A stretch of DNA of 64,000 nt from Gemmata massiliana. GTDB lineage: Bacteria; Planctomycetota; Planctomycetia; Gemmatales; Gemmataceae. Below the pieces are notes generated by a model. That model was not told the DNA's origin. It was given only the letters and a program-made list of their open reading frames with translations, and ran no database searches. The stretch lies in contig NZ_LR593886.1 in assembly GCF_901538265.1 (NCBI RefSeq), positions 434,001 through 498,000 of the forward strand, in the 5' to 3' direction. Below, one piece after another: positions 35,572 to 44,219 of the stretch. Made by a program: the position numbers and the translations under genes. Position 1 is the stretch's first letter; every line of letters starts with the position of its first letter.

Positions 35572-37035
35572 CTACACATTCGGGCGCTTCGTGTGCCAGT
35601 CGGTTGCGGCCTCGTACATGCGCGCGATGCGGAGCAGCTTCTCTTCCGCGAACGGGGCGCCGAGCAGTTGCAAGCCTATGGGAAGCCCCGTCTTGGTGAA
35701 ACCGCAGGGCATGCTCAGGCCGGGAATCCCCGCGAGGTTACACGACACGGTGTAGACGTCCGACAGGTACAGCGCGAGCGGGTCGTCCGACTTCTCACCC
35801 GCCTTGAACGCGGCCGACGGGGTCGTCGGTCCCATCACCACGTCGCACGACGCGAACGCTTCGTCGAAGTCCTTTTTCACGAGCCGCCGCACCTTCAGCG
35901 CCTTCACGTAGTAGGCGTCCTTGTACCCGCTGCTCAGCACGTAGGTGCCGAGGATGATGCGGCGCTGCACTTCCGGGCCAAAACCCTCGCCGCGCGACTT
36001 CGAGTACGTCGCGATGAGGTCGCCCTTCTTCGCGGTGCGGTGCCCGTAGTGCATCCCGTCGAAGCGCGCGAGGTTGCTCGACGCTTCCGCCGGGGCCACG
36101 ATGTAGTACGCCGCCAGTGCGTAAGGGCTGTGCGGCAGCGACACGTCCACGAGCGTCGCGCCCAGTTTCTTGTACTCGTCGAGTGCGGCCCGCACGGAGG
36201 CTTCGATCTCCGGGTCCAAGCCCTGCCCAAAGAACTCCTTCGGGACGCCGATGCGCAGCCCCTTCACCGGGTCGTTGACCGTCTTCGTGTACGCGGGCAC
36301 CGGCTCGTTCACGCTGGTGCTGTCGCGCCCGTCGTGGCCCGCGATCGCTTCCATCATGAGGGCACAGTCGGTCACATCGTGCGTGAACGGCCCGACCTGA
36401 TCGAGCGAACTCGCGAACGCGATCAGCCCGTACCGCGACACGCGGCCGTAGGTCGGCTTCATCCCGACGATGCCGCACAGCGCTGCGGGCTGCCGGATCG
36501 ACCCGCCGGTGTCGGTCCCGAGCGACACCGGCGCCTGGCACCCGGCGACGCACGCCGCGCTGCCCCCGGACGACCCACCGGGAATGCGGTCCGTGTCCCA
36601 CGGGTTCCGAGTCACCTGATAGGCGCTGTTCTCTGTGGACGAACCCATCGCGAACTCGTCCATGTTCGTCTTGCCGAAGACGACCGCGCCTTCGGCCTTC
36701 AGGCGCTCGACGGTGTGCGCGTCGTAGGGCGGAACGAAGTGCTCCAGGATCTTGCTCGAACAGGTGGTGCGAACGCCCTTCGTGCAGAGCACGTCCTTGA
36801 CCGCCACGGGCACACCGGCGAGCTTGCCCAGAGGAGCCTTCGCCGCGCGCTTCGCGTCGATGGCCTTGGCTTGGGTGCGTACCGCGTCCGGATCGGGCGG
36901 GAGCATGAACGACTTGAGTTTCGGCTCGCGCACGGCGGACGCGGCGAGGAACGCATCTGCGATTTCCAGCGCGCTCGCCTGCCCCGCGTTCTGAAGGGCA
37001 ACGAGTTCGGCCGCGGTCTTCTCAATGAGACTCAT
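35572..37035 (-). CDS. gatA: Asp-tRNA(Asn)/Glu-tRNA(Gln) amidotransferase subunit A
   Basis: The amidase subunit that releases ammonia from glutamine to amidate mischarged tRNAs; 487 residues, the usual length. The Ser-cisSer-Lys triad is intact: Lys in [12 protein letters not shown], the GGSSGGSAA loop and Ser in [28 protein letters not shown] and [12 protein letters not shown] are also diagnostic of GatA. The start at 37035 ([11 protein letters not shown]) has AGGACA upstream; the ATG at 37080 is an overlong alternative. It follows gatC by 86 bases. gatB is not in the window. Confidence 0.97.
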   Translation of the reverse strand: MSLIEKTAAELVALQNAGQASALEIADAFLAASAVREPKLKSFMLPPDPDAVRTQAKAIDAKRAAKAPLGKLAGVPVAVKDVLCTKGVRTTCSSKILEHFVPPYDAHTVERLKAEGAVVFGKTNMDEFAMGSSTENSAYQVTRNPWDTDRIPGGSSGGSAACVAGCQAPVSLGTDTGGSIRQPAALCGIVGMKPTYGRVSRYGLIAFASSLDQVGPFTHDVTDCALMMEAIAGHDGRDSTSVNEPVPAYTKTVNDPVKGLRIGVPKEFFGQGLDPEIEASVRAALDEYKKLGATLVDVSLPHSPYALAAYYIVAPAEASSNLARFDGMHYGHRTAKKGDLIATYSKSRGEGFGPEVQRRIILGTYVLSSGYKDAYYVKALKVRRLVKKDFDEAFASCDVVMGPTTPSAAFKAGEKSDDPLALYLSDVYTVSCNLAGIPGLSMPCGFTKTGLPIGLQLLGAPFAEEKLLRIARMYEAATDWHTKRPNV

Positions 37036-37121
37036 GATGTGTCCTGGCGAGCGGCCGGGATGAGCCGGCCGGTGAAGCATTGGTTTCGGTGAGTTTGGGC
37101 TGCGTGCGGCGGAACGGCCGC

Positions 37122-37430
37122 TTAGTGGCTCACGGGTTCGTCGGTGTCGAAGACCGCGGGAACGCCGAAGTATTCGCCGACCTTGCTCGGCGCGTTCTGG
37201 AGCGCGGCCTCGACGGGCAGTGACGGGACCGGTTCGTCGGGGCGGAACACGTTCTGCACCGGCAGTGGGTGCGCGAGCGGTTCGACGCCGTCGGTGTTCA
37301 GTTGGTTCAGTTGATCGATGTAGTCGAGGATCGCGGAGAGCTGTTGCTGCATCCGCGCGAGGTCCGCCTCGGACATTTCGAGCCGCGCCAGTTTCGCGAC
37401 CTTTGTGACCTGTTCAATCGAAAGCGACAT
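37122..37430 (-). CDS. gatC: Asp-tRNA(Asn)/Glu-tRNA(Gln) amidotransferase subunit C
   Basis: The 102-residue GatC subunit that wraps and stabilises GatA-Gat[21 protein letters not shown] at the N-terminus, [20 protein letters not shown] and the terminal FGVPAVFDT are the family blocks. The length is normal. It is the first gene after the dxs terminator, so gatCA is probably a separate transcript whose promoter must lie in about 37431-37520. It is directly upstream of gatA, the common arrangement. Confidence 0.95.
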   Translation of the reverse strand: MSLSIEQVTKVAKLARLEMSEADLARMQQQLSAILDYIDQLNQLNTDGVEPLAHPLPVQNVFRPDEPVPSLPVEAALQNAPSKVGEYFGVPAVFDTDEPVSH

Positions 37431-37520
37431 TGCTTCGCCCTAGTGTGCGCTAAGATGTCGTGATTATAGGTGAATGGCACCAGAATGGACGGTCAACCCC
37501 GGCTGCGAGTTCGGGGCGCC

Positions 37521-37601
37521 CAAAAAGCTCCACCCGCTCGTTGTCACTCGCGGTTCGCCTGAGTCGTATGGCGAACCGCGAGCGACAACGAGCGGGTGGA
37601 G
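37521..37601 (-). terminator. Long hairpin terminator of dxs
   Basis: Arms of 32 bases (37570-37601 and 37528-37559, one mismatch, 10-base loop). Read on minus, the stem is followed by CTTTTTG (A-run at 37522-37526 on plus). It starts 21 bases past the dxs stop and so ends the moeA-dxs run ahead of gatC. The stem is much longer than usual and could derive from a palindromic repeat. Confidence 0.85.
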
Positions 37602-37622
37602 GTAGAGTTCGCTATCTGGGAG

Positions 37623-39536
37623 TTAGCCGCACTTGGCGACTTCGGCCGAGCGGCTCGTGAGCACCAGTTCCACCAGGGCGTCCACGCTCAGCCCGATGTC
37701 CGCGAGCAGTTCGTTGCGCTCGCCGTGCTCGATGAACTTGTCGGGGATACCGCGGCGCACCACGTTCCGGGCGTCGAGCCCGGCGGCGTTCGCGGCTTCC
37801 AGTACCGCGGAGCCGAACCCGCCCTCGATGGTCCCCTCTTCGACCGTCACCACGAGCGGGAGCGTTTCGACCGCCCGCAGGATGGTTTCCTTATCGAGCG
37901 GCTTCACGAACCGGGCGTTGATGACGCCCATGTGGATGCCCTTGGCCTTCAGCTTCTTCGCGGCGGCGGTGCAGTTGGACAGCAGCGTGCCGAACGCGAC
38001 GAAGCACCCGTCCTCGCCCCAATCGATGACTTCCGCCTTGCCGAGTTCGATCGGCGTGGGGGCTTCCGTGCGCTCGACCTTCTCCAGGTTCGCCTTCGGG
38101 TAGCGGACGGAGATCGGCCCGGTGTGCTTGAGCGCGAACTTCAGCATCGGCTGGACGTCGGTCTCGTCGCCCGGGGCCATGCTCACCATGTTCGGGAACA
38201 GCCGCATGTACGGCACGTCGAACACGCCGTGGTGCGTCGGGCCGTCCGGCCCGGTCAGCCCGGCCCGGTCCATGAGGAACGTGACGTGCAGGTTCTGGAG
38301 GCACACTTCCTGGAAGATCTGGTCGAAGCTGCGCTGGAGGAACGTGCTGTAGATGTCCACCACGGCGTTGGCACCCGCCTTCGCCATGCCCGCGGCGAAC
38401 GCGACCGCGTGGCTCTCGCAGATCCCCACGTCGTAGAAGCGCTGCGGGAAGTCCTCGCGCACCTTTTCGAGCTTGTTCCCCTGGCACATCGCGGCCGTCA
38501 TCACCGCAATCGTCGGGTCGTCCTGCATCGCCTGGTGCAGCGCGAAGCTGATGGCGTCCGTGTACCCCTTCGCCCCACCCTTCTTGAAGGACACGATGGC
38601 GCGGTTCGGGCCGACCTGCTCGAACACCGGGGGCGTGTGGTAGGTGACCGGGTCTTCCGCCGCTTGCGGGACGCCGTGCCCCTTGTTCGTGAACACGTGC
38701 AGCAGGATCGGGCCTTCTTGCGACTTTAGATCGCGGAGGATCTTCCGCAGACCCGGGAGGTCGTGCCCGTCCACCGGGCCGAAATACCGGAACCCGAGTT
38801 CCTCGAACAGCATGCCGTCCTTGAAGAACGCCTTCAGCCCGTCGCGGAACTGTTCCAGCGCGGAGTGGGCCATACCCCCTATTACCGGGATGTTGTTGAG
38901 GAGCTGGTTCAGCTTGCGCTTGCTCCCCTGGTACAGCCCGGTCATGCGGCACTGATCGAAGTACTGTGCCAGCCCGCCGGTGCGGGGGCAGATGCTCATC
39001 TTGTTGTCGTTGAGGATGACCAGCGTGTTCTGCTTCATCCCGCCGATGTTGTTGAGCGCCTCGAACACGATCCCCGACGGGAACGCGCCGTCGCCGATGA
39101 CCGCGACCGCGTGGTTGTCCTTGCGGCCCATCAGTTCGTCGCCGGCCTTGAGGCCGGAGGCGGTCGACACGCTGCACCCCGCGTGCCCGGTCATGAACAG
39201 GTCGTACTCGCTCTCGCCGGGGTGCGGGAACCCCATCAACCCGCCCTTCGTGCGGATCGTGTGGAACTGCTCGTAGCGCCCGGTGATGAGCTTCTGCGGG
39301 TAGATCTGGTGGCCCGTGTCCCAGATGAGCCGGTCCTTGTCCTTCGAGAAGTCGAAGGAGAGGTGGAGGGCCAGACACAACTCGACCACGCCGAGGTTAC
39401 TGGCGAAGTGCGCCGGGCGGTTGGTGAGTACCCGGATCAGCTCGTCGCGGATCTCGTGGCAGAGGGTTTGCAGTTGCTCGTCCGAGAGCTTCTGCATATC
39501 GGCCGGGGACTTGATCTGCGGAAGCAAGTTTGTCAT
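37623..39536 (-). CDS. dxs: 1-deoxy-D-xylulose-5-phosphate synthase
   Basis: The thiamine-dependent first enzyme of the MEP isoprenoid pathway, joining pyruvate and glyceraldehyde 3-phosphate. At 637 residues it is full length. The thiamine motif is VIGDGAFPSGIVFEALNNIG followed by LNDNKMS; the transketolase-like middle has DRAGLTGPDGPTHHGVFD with its Arg and His; a C-terminal transketolase domain ends the chain. AAGGGG lies seven bases before the ATG. It follows the prenyl synthase gene by 80 bases, the common xseB-ispA-dxs order, and is ended by the hairpin at 37521. Confidence 0.97.
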   Translation of the reverse strand: MTNLLPQIKSPADMQKLSDEQLQTLCHEIRDELIRVLTNRPAHFASNLGVVELCLALHLSFDFSKDKDRLIWDTGHQIYPQKLITGRYEQFHTIRTKGGLMGFPHPGESEYDLFMTGHAGCSVSTASGLKAGDELMGRKDNHAVAVIGDGAFPSGIVFEALNNIGGMKQNTLVILNDNKMSICPRTGGLAQYFDQCRMTGLYQGSKRKLNQLLNNIPVIGGMAHSALEQFRDGLKAFFKDGMLFEELGFRYFGPVDGHDLPGLRKILRDLKSQEGPILLHVFTNKGHGVPQAAEDPVTYHTPPVFEQVGPNRAIVSFKKGGAKGYTDAISFALHQAMQDDPTIAVMTAAMCQGNKLEKVREDFPQRFYDVGICESHAVAFAAGMAKAGANAVVDIYSTFLQRSFDQIFQEVCLQNLHVTFLMDRAGLTGPDGPTHHGVFDVPYMRLFPNMVSMAPGDETDVQPMLKFALKHTGPISVRYPKANLEKVERTEAPTPIELGKAEVIDWGEDGCFVAFGTLLSNCTAAAKKLKAKGIHMGVINARFVKPLDKETILRAVETLPLVVTVEEGTIEGGFGSAVLEAANAAGLDARNVVRRGIPDKFIEHGERNELLADIGLSVDALVELVLTSRSAEVAKCG

Positions 39537-39616
39537 GTCGTTCCCCTTGGGCGAACCCCGCCTGATTCGGGCGGTGGGTGGAGGTCGTGAACCCGCTCGA
39601 ACGAGTGGGTCGCGGC

Positions 39617-40531
39617 CTACCGGTCCCTCTGAACCACGTACCGGGCCAGGTCCGCGAGCAGCGCGCTACCGAGTTGTTCGGCCGCCGCCACCGCTTGTTG
39701 GCCCAGTTCACCCGCCCGGCGCCGGGACTCCTCAACTCCAAGGAGCCCCGGGTAGGTCAGTTTGCCGCGAGCGGCGTCTTTGCCCACTCGCTTGCCTGTT
39801 TTGTCGGCCGTACTTTCAACATCGAGCAGGTCGTCCGTTACCTGAAACGCCAGCCCGAACGCCGCGGCGAAATCGTCGGCCGCTTTCAGTGCTTTCGGGT
39901 CGGCCCCCACGGACCGTTCGGCCTGCGCCGCGAACACCCCGAGCCGCAGTGACGAGCGGAACAGCGCCCCGGTCTTGCGGCGGTGAATATTTTCGAGGTG
40001 ATCGACCCCTCGATCTTTTTCCGTGGGGGCGGGAGTCGCCCCCGACAATCGCCCTTCGGCTTCCAGGTCGAGCGTCTGGCCGCCGACCATTCCCACCGCC
40101 CCGGAGCCGCGGGCCAGCTCTACACAACTAACCGCAGCCGTGCGTGCGGGGTAACCCGCTGCGATCACCTCGAACGCGCCCGTCAGGAGCGCGTCGCCCG
40201 CGAGGATGGCCAGCGCCTCGCCGAATTTCTTGTGGCACGTCGGCTGTCCGCGTCGCAAGTCGTCGTCGTCCATCGCCGGCAGATCGTCGTGGATCAGTGA
40301 GTACGTGTGAATCATCTCCACCGCACACGCCGATGGCAACGCCAACTCCAGCGTGCCCCCGGTCGCCTCGCACGCGAGCGCCACCAAGAGGGGGCGGAGT
40401 CGCTTGCCGGGCGAGAACAGGCTGTATGCCATCGCCTCGGCTAGAGCCGGCGGCGCGTCCCGCGTGACATCCCGGAGCGCGGCGCGAAGGGCCTGATCCA
40501 CTCGGTCCTGGCGCGATTTCAGATCGGCCAT
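39617..40531 (-). CDS. ispA: Polyprenyl (farnesyl/geranylgeranyl) diphosphate synthase
   Basis: A 304-residue short-chain prenyltransferase that condenses isopentenyl and allylic diphosphates. The first Asp-rich motif is DDLPAMDDDDLRRG, the second DDLLDVES, and GMVGGQTLDLEAEG and KTGALFRSS lie between them. The start at 40531 (MADLKSRQDRVDQAL) matches family N-termini. An in-frame ATG at 40651 overlaps the xseB stop by four bases (ATGA) and would add 40 residues; it cannot be excluded. The neighbours xseB and dxs support an ispA role; chain length is not proven. Confidence 0.93.
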   Translation of the reverse strand: MADLKSRQDRVDQALRAALRDVTRDAPPALAEAMAYSLFSPGKRLRPLLVALACEATGGTLELALPSACAVEMIHTYSLIHDDLPAMDDDDLRRGQPTCHKKFGEALAILAGDALLTGAFEVIAAGYPARTAAVSCVELARGSGAVGMVGGQTLDLEAEGRLSGATPAPTEKDRGVDHLENIHRRKTGALFRSSLRLGVFAAQAERSVGADPKALKAADDFAAAFGLAFQVTDDLLDVESTADKTGKRVGKDAARGKLTYPGLLGVEESRRRAGELGQQAVAAAEQLGSALLADLARYVVQRDR

Positions 40532-40647
40532 TAACCGGTCACCCGCCGACACGGACCCACAGTCCGCTTCGGAGGAAGATGCAATGTTATCAACTTTACG
40601 TTGCAAAGCTAGGCGACTTTGAACGTCGTCTGTAATTGATCCCGGCG

Positions 40648-40968
40648 TCATTCGGATATTCCCGGGTCGCGTGCGGACTTGGGGGCGGGCTTGCGCACAG
40701 CGGCCTTCGCGGTTTCGATGGAGGCGACGTGGTCGAACGGCTTCAACTCGGCCCCACCTTCTTCGCTGACGCCCGCGAGCAGTTTCACCTTTTGCTCGGC
40801 GTCACGGAGCTGGCCGTAGCACTGGCGCAGGAGCGCCACCCCGCGCTCGTAGCGAGCGAGCGCGTCTTCGAGCGTGGTGGTGCCGTCTTCCAGTTCGCGC
40901 AGGATGCCGTCGAGTTCGGCGAGCGCTTCCTCGAAGCGCAGCGGTGCGGCCGGGGATGGGTCGGGCAT
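40648..40968 (-). CDS. xseB: Exodeoxyribonuclease VII small subunit
   Basis: A 106-residue XseB. LRFEEALAELDGILRELEDG then LEDALARYERGVALLRQC is the helical core that packs on XseA. The last ~35 residues (after VKLLAGVSEEGG) extend beyond the usual 70-85 and are Ala/Lys/Pro rich. The start at 40968 (MPDPSPAAPL) is preferred over 41019. It follows xseA by 69 bases and precedes the prenyl synthase gene. Confidence 0.93.
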   Translation of the reverse strand: MPDPSPAAPLRFEEALAELDGILRELEDGTTTLEDALARYERGVALLRQCYGQLRDAEQKVKLLAGVSEEGGAELKPFDHVASIETAKAAVRKPAPKSARDPGISE

Positions 40969-41037
40969 GTGCGCGTCCCGTGCGTGGAGCGAGGGGCCGT
41001 CCGTGGCGGCGAACTTCACCCGCGAGTGGGGCGAAAC

Positions 41038-42321
41038 TTACCCGGCACCGCGCGGTGCCGGTTCGCCGTGAGCCGTTGAGTGTTCGTGTTCCGTGCCTTG
41101 GGCGTCGGTGACGAGGGACCGGATCACTCCGGAGGCGACCCGCGTGACGAGCAGGTCGCCGGGGCGCAGGGCGCCCGCGTCGCGAACGAGTTGGCCGTCG
41201 TTCGTGTGCGTCAGACTATAACCACGGGCGAGAACCTGCAAGGGGCTGAGTGTTTCCAGTTGGGCGGAAAGGGCGGCGAGCTTCTCTCGCACCTGAACGA
41301 GCCTTTGACGCGCTGCGCGGGCGAGGCGCTCATTTGTGTCATCTAACCGCTGCCCGAGGTTCTCGACGCGCTGGAGCGGCAACCGGAACGCGGGGCGCGA
41401 CGCGATCTGGTCGAGGTGCTGCTTGGCGAACCTGATCCGGCGCTCGACGGCGTCGCCCATTCGGGTGCGCAAGTCGCGCAACGCGGCGAGCAACTCCTGC
41501 CGATCGGGGGTGAGCGCAACAACCGCGGCCGTCGGTGTTTCGGCCCGGTGATCGGCGACGAGGTCGGCCACCGTGACGTCGATCTCGTGGCCCACGGCGG
41601 AAATGACGGGCACGTTCGAGTTGAAGATCGCGTCCGCGACGGCTTCCTCGTTGAACGCCCACAAGTCTTCCGCGCTGCCGCCCCCGCGCCCGAGGATGAT
41701 CGCGTCGAACGAGAGCTTGTTGTTCCGGTGCAACCAGTTCAGTTGCCGCACCGCGAGCGAAATGTCGTGTGCGGCCCCTTCGCCCTGAACCCGCGACGGG
41801 CGCACGATCAGTTCCGTAAACGGCCACCGTTGCGCGAACACTTCGATCATGTCGCGTATCGCGGCGCCGGTCGCGCTGGCGACCAACCCCACGCGACGCG
41901 GCGGACGCGGCAGGGCGCGCTTGCGGGCCGGACTGAAGTAACCCTTTGCGAGCAGCTTTTCCTTGAGTTGACGCAGCGCGAGTTCCGCGGCGCCGACACC
42001 CTTTGGCTGCAACTCTTCGACGATGAACTGGTACTCGCCGCGCGGGTCGTACACCGTGAGCCGACCGCGTGCGATGATCTCCATGCCGTCGCGCGGGTCG
42101 AACCGCAGGCGCAGGTTGATCCCACGGAAGGCGACCGTCTTGATCTGCGCGTTCGCGTCTTTGAGCGTGAAGTACCAGTGTCCGCTCGCGGCCCGCGTGA
42201 AGTTCGACACTTCCCCCGCGACCCAGACGGAGAGGAACTTGGCTTCCAGTGTCCCGCGCACCTGCGCCGTGAGCTGCGACACCGAGAGCGGCTGAACGGC
42301 AGTTTTTGGGACAGCGCTCAT
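41038..42321 (-). CDS. xseA: Exodeoxyribonuclease VII large subunit
   Basis: A 427-residue catalytic subunit of the nuclease that digests single-stranded DNA to acid-soluble pieces. The N-terminal OB fold (about residues 11-105) contains VWVAGEVSNFTRAASGHWYF. The catalytic region has RVGLVASATGAAIRDMIEVF and LGRGGGSAEDLWAFNEE, then VISAVGHEIDVTVADLVADH. A coiled-coil stretch and the short C-terminal LARGYSLTHT block follow. It lies 39 bases after the glycosyltransferase gene and ahead of xseB. Confidence 0.96.
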   Translation of the reverse strand: MSAVPKTAVQPLSVSQLTAQVRGTLEAKFLSVWVAGEVSNFTRAASGHWYFTLKDANAQIKTVAFRGINLRLRFDPRDGMEIIARGRLTVYDPRGEYQFIVEELQPKGVGAAELALRQLKEKLLAKGYFSPARKRALPRPPRRVGLVASATGAAIRDMIEVFAQRWPFTELIVRPSRVQGEGAAHDISLAVRQLNWLHRNNKLSFDAIILGRGGGSAEDLWAFNEEAVADAIFNSNVPVISAVGHEIDVTVADLVADHRAETPTAAVVALTPDRQELLAALRDLRTRMGDAVERRIRFAKQHLDQIASRPAFRLPLQRVENLGQRLDDTNERLARAARQRLVQVREKLAALSAQLETLSPLQVLARGYSLTHTNDGQLVRDAGALRPGDLLVTRVASGVIRSLVTDAQGTEHEHSTAHGEPAPRGAG

Positions 42322-42360
42322 TCGTTCCTCGCGGCCCGTCGCGGCAGAATTGCGTTCCGA

Positions 42361-44142
42361 TCACTTCAGGGGATTGCGCACAAGGTAAATCGGGTCGCCC
42401 TGCTGATCGTTCATACACGATACCAATTCCAGGTGACCGAATGCAGCCCGATCTTCCCACTCCTGTCGGATGAGAATCGCGAACGCGCCCGGTGGTAACG
42501 TCCGCACGTCCGCCAGACGCGACGTGGGCCGGGCGTAGTAAAACATGACACCCTCGTCCTTGAGCTTGAGCACGAACAGTGGTTCGCCGACAGGGACGTG
42601 CTCACGCAGCGTCGCGCCGGTGGCTTCTGCATTGCGACCGGCTGTGCGCTGCGGGATCACCACTTCAACGAACACGATTTTTGCAGCGACCCAGCACAGG
42701 AGGAAGGCCGCAATCAGGCGCACCCTGCCGGTAAGGGCGAGGGGGAAAGGTTGCGGAGAGGGGCGTTCGGAAGAATCTACCCCCCCATCCCCCCTCCCTG
42801 AAGGGAAGGGGGAACAGGCGCGCGAAACCACTGAGATTGAGCCCGCGCCCGGCGACCGTTCTTTCTCCCCCTTCCCTTCAGGGAGGGGGGATGGGGGGGT
42901 AGGTTGTGACTGTAACCCCTCCCCAACCCCTCCCCTAAACGGAGAGGGGCTTAAAACCGGTGATTGGTGTGTGGTTGTCTGTGCATTTGGTTCTGTTCCC
43001 CCTTCCTTCGCCGCCGGTCCGCGAGAAGCTCCGCTGACAGGACCGGCGCTCGAAGAGGCGAAGGGGGTTAGGGGGTTAGGTCGCTTCAGCCACGCGATCA
43101 GCCCCATCACTCCCAGCCCCATCAGCCCCGCGCTCATGGGGAGCGCGTAGCGGACGTTGTGGTTCGGCACGAGCGTCCAGAACAGCAGGTTCGGCCAGGT
43201 CCAGCAGTGCAGGAGTTGGAGCAGGAGCTTTCCGCGTGCGTCCCACTGTGCCCAGAAACTTCGCCGGAACGTGAGCAGCGCGAACGCGGACACGGGTAAG
43301 TGTGCGGCGAACACGGCGAGTGGGTACGTTGCGACGTCGGTCCACGGGTAACCTTTGCTGGCCTTCGGCGCGAAGCGGTACGCGGCTTCCTTGCGGATCG
43401 TGTCGGCGAGCGCGTCCCAGCCGACTTCTTGCACCACCGCAGCGGCCCACAGCGCGCACGCAACGCACGCGACCGACACCGCGAGTAGGTGTCGCCAGCC
43501 GAAAAGGAGGGCGAGTTGCCGGCGCCACGCGAGTAGCGGAATCACGGTGAGGTAAAAGAACGCGGGCGCGGTCCACTTCGTGAGTGTTCCCCCCACGACG
43601 CAGAGCAGCGCCACGACCGTAAACCACAATGACTCGCGCTCTCGGGATTCCAGCGCGCGGTGGAACAGCACGATCGCGGCCGTTACCCAGCCCACGAGCG
43701 TCATGTCGATTTCTGCGCTCGGCACCTTATCGAGCCACAGTATCGAGCACGGTAATAGGACGGCCACGAGTAGCGCGGCTCGCTCGCCCAGAACGCGCTG
43801 AAACATGCCGTGCATGAGCACGACCGCGAGTGTTGCGGCCAGTACCGACGGTAGTCGCGCACTCGCGGCCGTCACTTCGCCGAACGGCAGGCTGCACAGC
43901 CCGATCGCGACGTAATGACCGGGCGGCTTCGTGAGAAACGGTTCACCGTACAGAACGGGATAGAGCCAGTGCCCTTCGAGGCATGACCGGCCAATGATCG
44001 CTCGCAGAGATTCGGTGCGGTAAACGGGACCGGCCGCGGCGCCGTACAGGAACAGGAACGCGCACCACCCCGCGACGAACGCCGGTGCCAGACGCGGTGC
44101 GGGGAGCGCGAAGCGAACGCGAATCAGCGACGCGAGTCGAAT
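42361..44142 (-). CDS. GT39/ArnT-like membrane glycosyltransferase with repeat insertion and ATT start
   Basis: About 593 residues with roughly a dozen membrane helices. After the first helix comes RTESLRAIIGRSCLEGHWLY, then GEPFLTKPPGHYVAIGLCSL, the usual acceptor-loop region of ArnT/PMT-type glycosyltransferases. TKWTAPAFFYLTVIPLLAW and NHNVRYALPM continue the fold. No in-frame ATG, GTG or TTG precedes 43875, where the fold would lack its first helices. AGGAGG (44149-44154) lies six bases before ATT at 44142, the best start. Residues about 353-455 come from palindromic repeat cluster 3 in a loop between helices. It probably glycosylates lipid A or cell-wall lipid using polyprenyl-linked sugar (inference). 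Confidence 0.8.
   Translation of the reverse strand: MRLASLIRVRFALPAPRLAPAFVAGWCAFLFLYGAAAGPVYRTESLRAIIGRSCLEGHWLYPVLYGEPFLTKPPGHYVAIGLCSLPFGEVTAASARLPSVLAATLAVVLMHGMFQRVLGERAALLVAVLLPCSILWLDKVPSAEIDMTLVGWVTAAIVLFHRALESRERESLWFTVVALLCVVGGTLTKWTAPAFFYLTVIPLLAWRRQLALLFGWRHLLAVSVACVACALWAAAVVQEVGWDALADTIRKEAAYRFAPKASKGYPWTDVATYPLAVFAAHLPVSAFALLTFRRSFWAQWDARGKLLLQLLHCWTWPNLLFWTLVPNHNVRYALPMSAGLMGLGVMGLIAWLKRPNPLTPFASSSAGPVSGASRGPAAKEGGTEPNAQTTTHQSPVLSPSPFRGGVGEGLQSQPTPPSPLPEGKGEKERSPGAGSISVVSRACSPFPSGRGDGGVDSSERPSPQPFPLALTGRVRLIAAFLLCWVAAKIVFVEVVIPQRTAGRNAEATGATLREHVPVGEPLFVLKLKDEGVMFYYARPTSRLADVRTLPPGAFAILIRQEWEDRAAFGHLELVSCMNDQQGDPIYLVRNPLK
42776..43082. repeat. In-frame palindromic repeat cluster 3 with nested palindrome
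   Basis: It has the same order of units as cluster 2. There is a perfect 37-bp inverted repeat (42777-42813 with 42866-42902), the CCCCTCCCC...GGAGAGGGG unit (about 42917-42949), and the CCCCCTTCC unit (about 42998-43080). The last is split by a separate hairpin, GCCGGTCC/GGACCGGC (43013-43020/43040-43047), adding 45 bases net. The whole cluster is open in the glycosyltransferase frame. Confidence 0.88.
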
Positions 44143-44154
44143 TGGTGGCCTCCT
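44140..44154 (-). promoter_or_regulatory. Ribosome binding site with non-canonical ATT start
   Basis: On minus, AGGAGG (44154-44149), CCACCA, then ATT (44142-44140) in frame with the glycosyltransferase. It is the only well-placed initiation site in the frame after the in-frame TAG near 44200. Confidence 0.65.
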
Positions 44155-44219
44155 TGCCTGGGACCGCGGGCATCCCGCCCGCAGTTTCGCGCCGAAATGC
44201 TATTGGGCGTTATCTACAG

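Noticed and set aside
35593..37092. A 499-residue frame on plus
   Set aside because: It is antisense to gatA and has the same low-complexity shadow composition.
37891..39378. A 495-residue frame on minus
   Set aside because: It overlaps dxs on the same strand in another frame and is Arg/Pro rich with no motif.
42545..43150. A plus-strand frame through repeat cluster 3
   Set aside because: Same reason as for cluster 2; the host gene on minus is clearly coding.
43943..44173. ATG-initiated frame of 76 residues over the glycosyltransferase start
   Set aside because: It is in another frame from the conserved membrane sequence and would need a frameshift; the ATT start explains the locus more simply.
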